In this document: in pieces, positions 24,196-40,346 of the stretch
Layout of the letters: each line of letters opens with the position of its first letter
Numbering within the stretch: the first letter of the stretch is position 1
Position numbers and translations under genes: made by a program
Assembly (NCBI GenBank): GCA_001949185.1
Contig: BDGG01000014.1
Span: 947,251 to 1,009,242, forward strand
Length of the DNA: 61,992 nucleotides
Origin: Ramazzottius varieornatus
Taxonomy: Eukaryota > Tardigrada > Eutardigrada > Parachela > Ramazzottiidae
Direction: 5' to 3'
The notes under the pieces: generated by a model
Told to the model about the DNA's origin: nothing
The model's input: the letters and a program-made list of their open reading frames with translations, nothing else
The model's database searches: none

Positions 24196-25455
24196 TCATG
24201 TCATCTTTCTTCTTAATTCTCTCTGAATTTCTTCGGTGGTTTTGCCTTTGGTTTCAATGAGGAAGACTTGCGTGAAGAGGATAATTAGGGCCAGGAAAGC
24301 CACGAAGATGATGAAGGTGTACTCTTCAATCGAAGTCTAGAACAAAACTCCCGATTAGTACTTTGAATTGCTTGCATTTTCAACGTCGTCGTTATGGAAG
24401 CCCGCCTGATCTGACCTGAATGTAAGGGAACGTCAAGGCAATGAACAAACTGCCGAAGCGGTTCACTCCTGTCAACACACTGGTCGCTGCGGCTCGCGGT
24501 GCCGTCGCGAACATCTCTGGTACCAACAGTCACGGAGTCGCACCTTTTCAATGCAATGACACCATTAACGCAAAAGACGGGAAACGGATACGACTCAGAA
24601 CTCGAAGTGCAGCTCGGCGAACAAACTCGACCACGTCCTTGCTCCAAGTGGCGCACGTCTAAATGTTTTTGGTCGTAAATGTGCGCCACTTGGAAAAAGC
24701 CCTCTTCTTGACTCTCTCAAGTGGAGCAGACTTCCCGTGTTTTTGACTGCACACGTGCGCCACTGGGAAAAGCGACTTGGCAAGCTTGTTTGCTGAGCTT
24801 TTCCCATACTTGAGCTTACCCGGTCCGACTGCATAGAAAGCAGTATAGCCCAGCAAACTAACCACACTGCCGATGGCTAATGCATTCATGCCGCCATCCG
24901 GATCAGAGACCTCCACCGCGTTCTCAGTGGCTTTCTGCCAGCCTCGAAAACAAAACCTTTCAGCAAGGCGCCAAGAATGGCGGGCAGTCATGATGCCTTA
25001 CCGTTTGCGGCATAAATATGGTCAGCAGGGTGGTGAAGACGGCCATTCCTCCGTAGCCAACCAGCAGCAACATTTTCCGCCCTGACTTTTCCACCAATAC
25101 AAGTGAGACGATGGTCATCAGCAGGTTGACCGCTCCAACAGACAAGGTGGCGTACACCGCTTGATTGCCTTGTAAACCGGCTGATAAGAAAATGGCGGTG
25201 GAGTAGAACAGCACCTGTACCAAGCCAAAAAGGGTGCCCGTCTCTTGGAACGCGACTTGGAGAGTTCATTTGCGTTACCGCGTCAATGCCGGAAAACTGT
25301 TGGCTGAGCATCACTCATGCGGCGATGAAGGTCAGTCGTCGAAGGAAAGCATCTCTGAACAAGTCAGCGATGGTGACAGCCTGTTCACCGCTGGACTTTG
25401 TGTTTTCGTTGCGGATTTCTACCAGTTCGTCCCGCCAACGTGCCCGTGACCTTCT
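24196..25455 (-). pseudogene. GLUT-type sugar transporter, 5'-truncated pseudogene
   Basis: Minus-strand exons: 25279 to about 25455 (VMLSQQFSGIDA), 25002-25214 (VLFYSTAIFLSAGLQ...VVEK-like loop ...SGRKMLLLVG), 24820-24934 (ends YAVGP), 24416-24516 (EMFATAPRAAATSVLTG) and 24196-24336 (C-terminal helix, then LIETKGKTTEEIQ and TGA). This is the second half of an MFS hexose transporter (helices 7-12) that would move sugar across the plasma membrane. Defects: the in-frame TGA at 25315-25317 sits just before VMLSQQFSG; the GPxPxPWF part of helix 10 is missing at the 24820/24516 junction; and no exons for helices 1-6 are found upstream. Confidence 0.78.
24611..24802. repeat. modular hairpin repeat, copy 2 (2 hairpins)
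   Basis: Starts AGCTCGGCGAACAAACTCGA. Stems at 24645-24656/24681-24693 and 24718-24730/24755-24767. It fills most of the 303-nt transporter intron. Confidence 0.9.
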
Positions 25456-25739
25456 GAAAAGATCACCTGCCATCACCATGGGAAAAACGCCCGATCGCAA
25501 ATTTGCAACCACTAGCATCCCCAGCATAATATAGTCTGAAGGTAGCTGGAAACCGGCGGAACAAGAGCATAAGTCTTTCTCCAAGCTTACCGGTCGTTGG
25601 ATCTTCGGGTCGGATTAACCCATACTGGACGGTAAGCTGTGGTTGATCCTGACGAAGCACGCTCGATTCTTTCAATGCAGAACTGGCTAAAGGCTTCAAA
25701 GAGAAACGAACCTGATGACGAGCTAGATCAAGGCAGTCA

Positions 25740-26170
25740 AGTCAACTAACAGGTAGGGACTAGGGAAGACTGAATGACGGCGCACGGCACAAACGACGAA
25801 CCACAACAATCGGTGCCATGTTCGCAAAAGGACGCTTCCCTGCTTAGGTCTCTTTCTGATCACCTCCCGACTCCTTGCATTTGTCTTTCAGCTATTTTAT
25901 TTCTTCGAGGTATTCATCTATCGATAGCCAGCCGAATCTCGGGTAATATTGACGCTATTACGAAACTACGCACAACTGTATGCATATTATTCTTTTTTAA
26001 TGAACAATCTTTAATTGCTATAAACGGAAAATGGAGCAAACAGTTAGTCAGGAAAAAAGATTCAACTTTATATTTTCACTTGCTCTATCGCCAACTATAA
26101 ATTAAACATAAGGCAAACAAAGGTCTCTCCCATTCAAGCTACGAACAAAGAGAGTGAAAAAATATGGTGA
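25740..26170. other. intergenic, AT-rich, between transporter pseudogene and HADHA
   Basis: No gene seen. It would contain the 3' end signals of HADHA (minus strand). Confidence 0.5.
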
Positions 26171-26179
26171 AAGCCTTAT

Positions 26180-30758
<4,579 letters not shown>

Positions 30759-30759
30759 T

Positions 30760-31340
30760 TCCTTACGAAGAGTTCCAGCTAGGTCTTGAAAATAGAACAA
30801 GAGCTTGCAGCTGAGCTTTCTGGAAGAAGACACTAAGCCGACTTACAGGGTATACCAGATGAGTGCTGTGCTGCGTGGCGTGGCCTCCACTCCAGCCGGT
30901 GCAATGGCTGTCTTAACCGGATGCCCTTGATGAATACTGCCAGATACGGAATGCACGACGTCCAGGAAGATGGCAAGAACAGGAGCTGATGACAAGTAGA
31001 TAGTCCAGACCAGCCGCCCCAGACAGCAACAAAATCCCTGATTGTCTCGCGACAAGATTCAAAGTTGGAATTTGAGCCGTAAAGTCTGGCCCAGCCCACT
31101 AACGATGACGTAAAACATCGCTTTTTATCCGCTTCGTCCATCACGGCAAATCAAGCTCGCTTGAGGTTGCATCGTCGGTCTGGAGCCTACTGTGGCGTTA
31201 TTCATATATCGCCGGAGGACTCCGGATAGGATCGTCATTGGCACCACGAACCGTATTACCAATCCACATGTGTACGTACAATCAAACAATCATTAAACTC
31301 CGTGCTCTTCTGAGCAATCGACAATCAACGTGTATCTACT
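30760..31340. promoter_or_regulatory. 5' flank of HADHA
   Basis: No gene is seen on either strand. It should hold the HADHA promoter (minus strand). I see no TATA box at a convincing distance. Confidence 0.3.
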
Positions 31341-31343
31341 TCT

Positions 31344-32516
31344 ATGGCGGATCCCTCTATTCTATCGAAAGAATCCCTGAAACAGCAGCTAAAGGCGATT
31401 AATCGTCCCACCTCCGGGAACAAAGACACGCTCCTAGAAAATGTAGGAATGTTGTGTTCAATATGAGACGAATGGGTGCGGAAGTCCTAGGGCGCCCTGT
31501 TTGTAACAAGTTCGGACGAAGACCCTGTTGTTAATGTGTACCTACCAACTTACGACCTCCGCGACAACATCCTGCTGCTTCCGTCCAAGATGGAAGAAAC
31601 GATGAAGAGAAAGGTGCGAGAAGCTGTGGAATCGAAGCATTCTGACTTCACATGAGTGGAGATGCCAATAGAGGCAACGGCAGCCATCGATATATTCGTG
31701 AGGCGAATCCTAATCGACACGTTGAACAATTTCCAGGTCTGCTTGGAAGAAGGTATGAGGAACCATGTCAAGCCTTTCCACGTTGCGAATAAGAAGCTGA
31801 CAGGCGAAATCAAGATTCTACGGGATAGCCACGAAGCCATCCTGAAGTGATTGACCACATTGGAGAACACCCCCCAACGCCTGCTCGTCCCGCCAAATGA
31901 TACCCCATCTACCATTCCTAGTACTCCCATTCCAACGGAGCAGTCTGCCACCACCCCTACGTTCGCTTCCAATGCAGCACGAAAACCTCAACTACCGAAG
32001 AACAATGGAGTCCCGCGGAAGGTGAGACCTGTCATTATGAAAAGCACTCAGCCGGCTGACGAGAAGACCATAACAGCCAATCCACTACAAGCGCGAGGCC
32101 TTCCGAATCGCGACTTCGCCATCAGGGGTGTTCCGAAGCACATCCCCGCTGAACAGCTCTCCGCATACCTGCAAGGGATCGGGGTGAAGCCTCGTTTTGT
32201 CCGCATCGTCCCCCTCGGTCCTGACGATACTAAGTTTTCAACTGTCGGACGCATCGGAATCTACACCAGCGATGTGTACGTTCTCTTGAAAGCGGAGAAC
32301 TGGTCGTCCAACATGACCATCACTGGAAGTTCGGATGAGGACCTGCTCTCATTATTAACCTCACAGTATACCATACTAACCATGGTGTCTCAGTTGATTG
32401 TACGGTTTTGCTCGAATGTGACTACCTGCTCTTTGGAGCGGAGTTTTCCTGCCATCTTGGTGTGTCTTCCAACGATACTTGCCTTTGGTGCTCAGCTGAT
32501 TCGTTTTTATACCTGA
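31344..32516 (+). pseudogene. single-frame 391-codon relic with four stops, SAP-like N-terminus
   Basis: One continuous frame from ATG 31344 to TGA 32514-32516 is broken only by stops at 31464 (TGA), 31488 (TAG), 31653 (TGA) and 31848 (TGA). There are no frameshifts and no introns. The first 40 residues (ESLKQQLKAINRPTSGNKDT) resemble a SAP DNA-binding motif. A helical middle is followed by a Pro/Thr-rich linker, then RDFAIRGVPKHIPAEQLSAY, which looks like the RRM-like or pre-zinc-knuckle fold of retroelement ORF1 proteins. An intronless, stop-ridden frame fits a dead retroelement ORF1 or retrocopy. Family assignment is uncertain. Confidence 0.42.
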
Positions 32517-32519
32517 TAC

Positions 32520-32990
32520 AGTGTTTGTAAGTCCTCTGAACATCGAGGAGGCCGTTGACTAGATTGTCGAGGCTAATCAATTTCCTTCCTGCCTACGTAC
32601 TGCTCCAGCGCCACTCAAACCACTTACAGTAATTCAAAACGCCGCTGTGCCCGCCGCGATTGCGTATACATGGTCCGTATCATACGAGTGCTGTACGACG
32701 GCGAACGTTTCTCTGCCGGCAAGCACTGCGCACAGACAACGTTGCCAACAATTTAGACACGTTGCACTGAGATTAGATCCCGGAAGAGCTTGGAAGACTG
32801 CTGTGTGAGTCAGCAGTTTGCGGCAGTATGGGAAGCTCTTTCGGGCACCAGTCCAAAGACTGCGAGCGTGTATCAGTCAGAGCGATCAAACGATCGCGTA
32901 CGAGCCCTTGTACGTCACCCTACACAGGCGTCAGGCGTACTGATACGTCACGTTCTAAAAAGCCAGTCAAAAAGTTAGCCTAATAAAACC
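32520..32990. other. no recognisable gene
   Basis: Continuation of the relic or spacer; short frames only. Confidence 0.4.
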
Positions 32991-32997
32991 GGCTATA

Positions 32998-33165
32998 CAG
33001 TGTACTAAAAGTTAACCGTCAAAAATGGGTGTCGGAAGGAGCCAGATGGAAATGGCCAATGGAATTTGCGCATGCGGTGAACCAAGACCGTTATTGGTTA
33101 CAAGATAATTAGACTCCCGTCTAATTGTCACGCCCATTATCGACTGTTAATTTTTTGCTGCACTG
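32998..33165. mobile_element. Tc1-type MITE, 168 bp, second copy
   Basis: Flanked by TA (32996-32997 and 33166-33167). Ends CAGTGTACTAAAAGTTAACCG / CAGTGCAGCAAAAAATTAAC. The left interior matches the copy at 16495-16635 read in reverse. It lies 141 bp upstream of the ATP5MF start codon. Confidence 0.88.
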
Positions 33166-33305
33166 TAAACTTGATTTGGACGTGCACGTGCGCATTCTCC
33201 AGCTGATTCAGTCGCAAAAGAAAACTCCTTCGCCCCGTCGGTTTTCTCTCTGAACCTCCTGCGCTGCTTTCATCCCTTTGTTGTGGGAGAACTGCTTTTG
33301 CCATC

Positions 33306-33905
33306 ATGAACAAGTTTTCTTACTTTGGACTCGGCGAGTACCCTCCGGAGTATATCCGCCGAGTTCATGGCCCGTACGATCCTTCTCGATACTATGGCAA
33401 GCGTAAGTGGGATCTTGTCGATCCAGCATTCTGTGGACGAACGTCTTTTAGCATCACATTGGTGTTTCTTGGTTGCAGCTGATACTCCGTTCGGGGAAGT
33501 CAAGATATCGGAGCTTCCGCGATGGATAGCTCGACGGAATTGGTCCCCGATGGCCATTATTCGAGCAACAGCGCGCGGTAAGATGAACAACACCTGCATA
33601 CCGTACACAATTGTTCGTGCAGCCCGTTCACGTATGTACGTGCGTGATGTGTGAACGCATTGGTAGAATATTTGATTGTTTGTGTAGGATGGTGGCGATG
33701 GCAGCGGAAGTACGTGATGGTCCGATATGGAACTGCTGCTCCTTGGGTGCAGTTCTTCGTCAGCCTCAGCGTTCTTTTCTACGGCATTAACTACAAAAGT
33801 ATCCGTAAGTGCCGAAGAAAGTGCCATCAGTCGTTGAGATCCAATAAGCTAAGATGTAATAGTTCTTCCTTTGCAGGTCTTCACAACCGAGCAAAGTACC
33901 ACTAA
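33306..33905 (+). CDS. ATP5MF: mitochondrial ATP synthase subunit f
   Basis: Exons 33306-33402, 33479-33577, 33688-33804 and 33877-33905, all GT-AG with consistent phase, encode 113 residues. The protein contains KISELPRWIARRNWSP, then a basic GWWRWQRKYV, one membrane helix (about residues 80-98) and the C-terminus RLHNRAKYH, which is the family's signature ending. The family is about 90-110 residues, so length fits. It is a small inner-membrane component of the Fo sector and dimer interface of ATP synthase. The Tc1-type MITE lies in its upstream flank. Next gene downstream is on the same strand at a distance of 243 nt. Confidence 0.93.
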
Positions 33906-34148
33906 AGGAACCGAGCTCTCTTTAGAATATGTTTTGAATATTTATCAGGCTTCTTTTCTTCTTTGCCGTGTGTTTGTGAGTTCTAGCAGTCGCTGGGATG
34001 CGGGTTAAGTACCTTTTGTGAATAGCATTTGGTCAAGCTTTGCGGAAGAAAGTTCGCCTGGTCTTAGCAACGTCTGAGGGAGCCCCTGTTTGACGAGGCT
34101 CTACCTGATTACCAGTTGTAGTGTGATTACTTCGCTAAATTAAAGTTG

Positions 34149-35032
34149 ATGATGGATTTACGTGATCATCCTTCCGGTGATGCGCAGGCGGACGATCAGG
34201 ACCAGAAACTATACAAGGGAGACGACGGTCTCTGTCCCTGTGCGCCGAGCCCAACGAGCCAAGCGATCTCCAAAGCCCTCTTCAAAGTACCCGATGGTTT
34301 TCAAGCTCTTCTCAAACATATGACTCGAGAACTACTGAACGCCAAACCAAAAGATCCTTACGTTTATATATCTGAGTTCCTTCGGGTAAAACTGAGCGAT
34401 AAGAAGAAAGGTAGGTCTTGATGACGAGGCTTTGCAAAAGAGGCAGAAGTGCAGCGCAGTTTTATACTATGTAATGTTCGCACATGACGTCAATGAATAG
34501 CGATGTAACTGGTTTTTAGCGGTGTTCACCCCATGCGTCACTTTGGTGAGTGGTTGTATAATGCTGATTCGAAGTCTTTCCTAGGTCTACTAGAACAAGA
34601 GTTCTTCAACGATGACACACTGAATATCGACATCAAACCACCCATGCACTACCTTAATCAGACTTCCCTGGCCAACGTGGCATGTCCAAGCACGACGGCC
34701 TTCGACACCATCGCCGCCGAGGCTGCCACGACGCTGCAAGCAACTTATCGCGGTACGCTCCCTGAACGAGTTCTTCCTTGATTTATCACGCTACTATCTA
34801 CTACTGCGTTTGTTCATGTTCAGGTATGCAAGGTCGCGACGAATTCAACGAGAAGCGCCGCGACTCGACAAGGAACACTGGCAACGAGCTAGAGTTCCGC
34901 AATCGAGTTCTGCACCAGGGCGAGATCTGCGCCCAAATTACGCCTTCGGTTCTTGACCACTGTGGTTATGATCCCAACACCATGAAGAAAGTCGGGTCGA
35001 AAAACAGTCCGAACCAGACCAAACCACGATAG
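34149..35032 (+). CDS. RIIa dimerisation/docking and IQ-motif protein (SPA17-like)
   Basis: Exons 34149-34410, 34585-34752 and 34824-35032, GT-AG with matching phase, give 212 residues. Residues about 45-82 (VPDGFQALLKHMTRELL...YISEFLRVKL) form the RIIa docking fold that binds A-kinase-anchor helices. An IQ calmodulin-binding motif spans the exon 2/3 junction (ATTLQATYRGMQGRDEF). This order matches sperm protein 17 and related ciliary/flagellar proteins. The first residues are acidic and carry no leader. It is convergent with SUCLG1, whose stop lies 258 nt away. A role in axonemes is inferred from the family. Confidence 0.83.
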
Positions 35033-35290
35033 AAAATATTCATCATTCATTTCTATTGTGTTTTCTAAGGATTCATCTGACACCTCTTTTCGAAAAGCTC
35101 CTTCTGCTTCCGTAAAATTCACTGTGGCCGGAAATCACGCATTTTATTTTAAATGTTGCAAATGTTGCGAAGGGGTACAATTAAAGACGACGAGTGTTGA
35201 CAAATTACAGGGTACGATATTAAAACCAAAACCTGGATCATTCTCTCAGCGGCGGAAAAAACTAACATCCAATCTTTTTACGATATTTCA

Positions 35291-37091
35291 TCACACTTTT
35301 CCGGCGTGCTTCATTTCCTGCACACCAGAAGACCGAATTAGACAGGGCATTATCACCCGCTGATGGACCGTAGGCGAAGGTCTCGGACTTACTTCAAGCA
35401 TGGCGACGCCCATTTGTGCAGGTGAATCCACGACGACGACACCAGCTTCCCTCAAAGCGGCGATTTTGGCGTTGGCTCCACCTTTGCCTCCAGCGATGAT
35501 GGCACCGGCGTGGCCCATTCGCCTGCCTGGTGGAGCAGTCTTCCCGGCGATAAAACCTACAACTGGCTTGGCATCTGGACCCTGAAATAAACCGGAAGGA
35601 TTATCTTCAGAAATAGATATGTAAGCAATTCTCTCGCGAAAAGTCACCGTGTTATGGTCGATCAGATACTGGGCTGCTGTTTCTTCGGCCGAGCCTCCGA
35701 TTTCACCGATCAGAATAATGCCCTGTGTCTGGGGATCGTTCAGGAAAATGTCCAGGCAGTCGACAAAGTTTGTGCCGTTGAAAGGATCTCCGCCGATGCC
35801 AATGCACAGCGTCTGTCCTAGCTGAGTGTTGGTCGTCTGGAAGACCGCTTCGTACGTTAAAGTTCCTGAACGCGAGACGATACCGATCTTCCCTGGTTTG
35901 TGGATGTGGCCCGGCATGATGCCAATCTTGCATTCACCTGGCTGGAAAATATACGAAAGAAGTTTCAGTTTTAGTTGGGAGCTCGGCAAACAAACTACAC
36001 CAGATTATTTCCCAAGTAGCTCAAAATCTCAGCAAGAAGGTTGCGCCACTTGAAGAAACAATCCTATCGAGTTCTCAAGCGGCGCACGTTGTCGGGGGAA
36101 AACGATCTGGTCGAGTTTGCTTGCCGCGCTCCCAAATTTAAAATTTCACCAAAGAATACTACATCGTTCACGCTCAGCCCGAGAATCCATCCGTCTTTTC
36201 AGACGTATGTTACCTTGATGATTCCAGGACAATTTGGTCCCACTAGCCTGGTTTTATTCTGCTGAAGCAGCCTGGTCTTGACACGGACCATATCCTGTTG
36301 AGGAATGCCCTCGGTGATGCAGACGACCAAAGGCACTTCGGCCTCGATGGCTTCAATCACAGCGGCAGCGGCTCTTGATGCAGGGACGTAAATTACCGAC
36401 GCATCGGCTTGCAGGGCTTCGACAGCCTGAAAATAACACAACCACCACTCATCGGTCAGTTACTTCCGAACAAAATGCGACTTCCGGTCAGTCGTAACAG
36501 AATTCTGCCATTTTTCTACGCAAGCACCTGTCAAGTTTGTAACGAGCACGGCCTTGATGGGTAGGTATTCCGTAGCAAAAGGACAAAATTTACTGAACGA
36601 CTTCCGGTGGACGGGTGGAGATAACATACCTCTTTGACAGTGTTAAAAACAGGGCGCTCCAAATGCATAGTGCCACCTTTTCCTGGGGCGACACCGCCGA
36701 CCAGCTTCGTTCCATACTCGATGGCTTGCTTGCTGTGGAAGGTACCCTGGAGAACGCACAAGCAGACTCAGCGAAAGCACTCTGGGGAACAGGAAGAAGA
36801 GTATTTTCGAGCACTTTCTAAATCAGTCAATCAAGCCGAAAGGCGAGATGGACTCACCTGTTTCCCAGTGAAACCCTGGCAGATAACTTTGGTGTCCTTG
36901 TTGATCTTTAGGTTCTTGCGAGTTGCTTCGTACATGTTGGCGCTTCCGCGAAGGCTGGATTTCACTGTGACGCAACGAAAAGTATGAAAGCCATCACGAA
37001 AAGATTTTCCGTAAAAAGGAAAACATGACAGAAATTTCATACCTGCTTCCGCCACACGTCCTCCCATCTTGCTTGCCATCTGGACTGCCAT
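35291..37091 (-). CDS. SUCLG1: succinyl-CoA ligase subunit alpha, mitochondrial
   Basis: Seven minus-strand exons: 37043-37091, 36858-36964, 36630-36746, 36214-36426, 35648-35941, 35393-35581, 35291-35317 (8 codons plus TGA). All are GT-AG and in phase, giving 331 residues, the usual size. N-terminus [16 protein letters not shown] is leader-like. An acceptor just upstream (37106) keeps the frame open, so a further 5' exon is possible. CoA-binding part: [15 protein letters not shown]; ligase part: [10 protein letters not shown] and [13 protein letters not shown] with the phospho-His at about 284 (RRMGH). With a beta subunit it converts succinyl-CoA and ADP or GDP to succinate and ATP or GTP in the citric acid cycle. 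Confidence 0.96.
35974..36134. repeat. modular hairpin repeat, copy 7 (1-2 degenerate hairpins)
   Basis: In the SUCLG1 intron 35942-36213. Starts CGGCAAACAAACTACACC and ends GGTCGAGTTTGCTTGCCG. Confidence 0.88.
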
Positions 37092-37533
37092 CTTGGACGA
37101 AGCCGTCTGAAAATGATAGCTGCTGCAGGAGGCACCGACTGATAGTTGAATGTGAAAGAAGATGGAACGACAAGTCGGTGATTTAATTTCGCTGCTCCCA
37201 CAAATTTTACTTTGGTTAGCAGTCTCCGCCAGTCAGCACCGCTTCGGTCGTGTGTCATGTTGTGTAGTGTCATATCATGTCACACACCTAGCTCAACTGT
37301 CATTCTGTGACGTAATGTTATCAATCAACTCACATAGCATTGATTTGTTTCTGTTGCATTTCCCGTTCAGGCAATCCGTTTCCGGCAGCTCGACGCTCCA
37401 CGCTTCCTTCCGTCGTTCGTTCCATCAGCTCAACCTTCTTTTTGTGTTCTCCCGACTACTGACTGGATATAGAAAGTCCCCAGAAGGATCTCGTTTACCG
37501 AAGTTCACTTGGGAAAGTTGTGAGCGGGGAAAG
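37092..37533. promoter_or_regulatory. shared divergent 5' region of SUCLG1 and EIF3I
   Basis: The start codons of SUCLG1 (minus) and EIF3I (plus) are 442 nt apart with no other gene between. A tandem of TGTCATGTTGTGTAGTGTCATATC lies near 37253 (listed as position only because of length). The segment must hold both promoters. Confidence 0.55.
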
Positions 37534-40346
37534 ATGGTGAGTACGATTCTACCAGTCCGAATCAAACATCCGATTATAATTTGAATGTTCCTGCTGCGAA
37601 ACTACTACTTTCAAGGAGTTTCTTCATAACACATAGTGTAATATATGTATTTGTATTTTATAGCGTCCTCTTCTGCTGCAAGGCCACGAGCGTGCCATCA
37701 CTCAGATTAAGTACAATCGAGACGGAGATCTTCTATTCACTTGTTCAAAAGACAAATTACCCACCGTCTGGCACAGCCAGACCGGTGAACGCCTGGGCAC
37801 ATATGGACCTGACAATGGACACAATGGTGCTGTTTGGTCCATCGACGTATCGTGTAAGTGTATCCTTCAGATGGGAGACACCGGAAGCGTGACGAGCCGA
37901 ATAACCAGAAGTTCCCACTTCATTCTCTAGTGTAGTTCAATCTACGAGGTAAACGACATGATTCGGGCATAGTGGTTTTTCACTCGTAATTCGGGCATAT
38001 TTTTCTCAGCTCTTGCTGCGCGTAATGAACTGCTTCTTGTTTTCTGAGGTAGACTGATCCCTCTCCTCGAGGTTTCAGTAGGTTTGAGAACGGGAAAGCG
38101 TTGTAGATTACGGCAATTTGGTCTGGGATAGAGATGGGTCTGTCCAATGTTAAAAAGCCTAATGCTGTATCAACACACGTACGATGAGGGATGAATCAAG
38201 CGTTGAAGGTAATGTTCAAACCTTTCGTGTTGCCCGAATTATGGTGCGAAAATCGGTATGCCAGAATTATGTCGTTTACCTCGTAGTCGACTCCTTGTTT
38301 CTGTAATAATTAGAGATGTGGCCTGCCATGGTCGTAGTAGGCTGTCGTCATGGTAGGTCGTACAGTAGTATATGTCTGTAGCCCTTGTTCGATATGGTCC
38401 GTGAATATAGAAATCATGGCATTTACCGTTCATTACAACAGCCGGAAACCTTAGTTTCTAACAGAATTTGTCTTCTTCTTTCAGGGGACTCTAAAAAGGT
38501 TGTGACTGGCTCCGGGGACGCTAGCTGGCGTTTATGGGACTGCGAGACAGGTCGAATGATACGTGCCACCACCACCCCAACCAGCGTCCGCTCGGTTAGC
38601 TTTTCCTATTCCGGCCACCTCTTCCTATACGCCACCGACGCACAAGGCAAGACGAGCTCGGCGGCTGTCATTGTGAAGGACACGCGTGATCCTTCACATA
38701 TGCAAGGTACAAAATAAATGCTGGGCAAACAAAACGTACAAGATCGCAACCTCAAGTGGCGGACGTTTTATTATCACTGGACGCAAGCGTGCGCCGCTTG
38801 AACTAACGCAACAAAACTGTTTTACGAAGTGGCGCACGTTTGTATTTTTATCAGATGCAAGCTTGCGCCATCTTGAGATAGATCCTGCACATTTCGTTTG
38901 CCCACGTCCCAAATCTGGGCATTTGTCACAGAATATTTTGATTCAAAGAAGGCTGATCGTTTTTTTGCGATAGGTGACGCCTGTGTCTTGTCGTTGGAGA
39001 CGTTCCAGAACGAGAAGGACAAGAGCGTCAATAAAGTGTCTTCGGCGGTGTGGGGACCGTTTGATGAGTCCATCATTTGCGGTCACAATAACGGCGGTCT
39101 GAGTCTCATCGAGCTCCGGGTAAATTCTTTCTTACCGAATTACGCTATCGAGCGTTTGTTGTATCACGTCGAAAGGCACGATTTGCTGTTTCAACTTGTA
39201 ATTTTCTCCTTCTTTTTGCAGCAAAACGATTTCACCATCACAAACGAAAACGCCCACAGCGCCACCATCATGGATATTCAGAAAAGCAAGGACGACATCA
39301 TGTTCGTCACCGCTTCGAAGGACACCAAAGCCAAGGTAAATTTGGCAGATTGAGACTTGAGGCTCTGCTGCCGAGCTATGGGTATTTGATTGTTACCTGG
39401 CTAGCGACATTGCCTTTTTTTTCTGCAAAGAGTTGACAGAGCCGTGCCGGGCGCTGGCCTGGTCGAGGTTTTCGTGGATATTTCGTAGCTAAAAAGGGCA
39501 GAATATGCTACGGAGGTCGAATTACTCTGCAGTTGCTGCTTGAAGTTTTATCTCTTATATTCACCTTCAAAATGATTCATTGGTTACTGTTGTTCACAGC
39601 TGTTTGACTCCACCACCCTTGAGGAGTTGAAAACGTACAAGGCCGACCGACCCGTCAACTCGGCTGCCATCTCTCCCATCAAGCAACACGTAAGAAAAGT
39701 CGTGTAATATGAAGCCTTGGCAAAAAACCCGACCAGATCATGTTTTCAAAGTGGCGTACGCCGTCAGCCAATAACAGTAACAGCGTGCGCCACTCGTGAA
39801 AACAAGTTCGTCGAGTTTATTTCAAGCGACGTACGCTGTCGCTGTTCGGCAATAATAATGAGAACGTGCGCCACTTGGGAAAGACCACTCGAGCAGATTG
39901 CTTTCTAAAAAGGCGCAAGCTTTCAGGCAATAACAGTGATGACGTACGCTACTTGTGAAAATGCTCTGGTCGAGCTACTTATATCGGGCGGAGTAGATTC
40001 CGCTTGCGTCAACTGTCAAAGTTGTTCTACCTTTTAGATTTTGTTGGGTGGTGGTCAAGAAGCCATGCAAGTGACGACCACCGACATTCGGCAGGGCAAG
40101 TTCGAGGCCCGCTTCTTCCACATGGTTTTTGAGGAAGAATTCGGGCGAGTCAAGGGCCACTTCGGCCCTATCAATAGTGTGGCCTTCCATCCTGATGGCA
40201 ACAGGTACAGTACGGCACCATAGCTAAGAATCTAGCTGTGTGTCTAATGAGTTATAATTTTCAGCTTCTCTACCGGAGGGGAAGATGGGTATGTTCGTGT
40301 CCATACCCTCGATGACACATACTTTGATTTTGACCTGACATTTTGA
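37534..40346 (+). CDS. EIF3I: eukaryotic translation initiation factor 3 subunit I
   Basis: Exons 37534-37536 (ATG only), 37664-37853, 38485-38706, 38974-39119, 39222-39335, 39600-39689, 40038-40204 and 40265-40346, all GT-AG and in phase, give 337 residues. WD40 propeller from start to end: [18 protein letters not shown] opens it, [39 protein letters not shown]-like [14 protein letters not shown], then [20 protein letters not shown] and [10 protein letters not shown]. Slightly longer than the usual 325. It is the core WD40 subunit of eIF3 on the 40S ribosome. Two introns carry hairpin repeats and intron 2 carries a foldback element. Confidence 0.97.
37942..38286. mobile_element. foldback MITE, 345 bp, in EIF3I intron 2
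   Basis: Ends CTACGAGGTAAACGACATRA and its complement; inverted similarity continues for about 33 bp (TTCKGGCATA). No open frame. It explains most of the unusually long 631-nt intron. Confidence 0.85.
38721..38911. repeat. modular hairpin repeat, copy 8 (2 hairpins)
   Basis: In the EIF3I intron 38707-38973. Stems CAAGTGGCGGAC/GTGCGCCGCTTG and GAAGTGGCGCAC/TTGCGCCATCTTG. Confidence 0.9.
39713..39985. repeat. modular hairpin repeat, copy 9 (3 hairpins)
   Basis: In the EIF3I intron 39690-40037. Three successive hairpins separated by GTCGAGTTT-like linkers. Confidence 0.9.

Noticed and set aside
31344-32516. TGA or TAG recoding as sense codons
   Set aside because: SUCLG1, EIF3I, HADHA and the molybdo-flavoenzyme all end at normal TGA or TAG stops with family-typical lengths, so the internal stops mark pseudogenes.
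35582-35647. 66-nt SUCLG1 intron that is open and a multiple of three
   Set aside because: It has perfect GTGACT...TTTCAG boundaries and the flanking residues align to the family without it, so retention is not needed.
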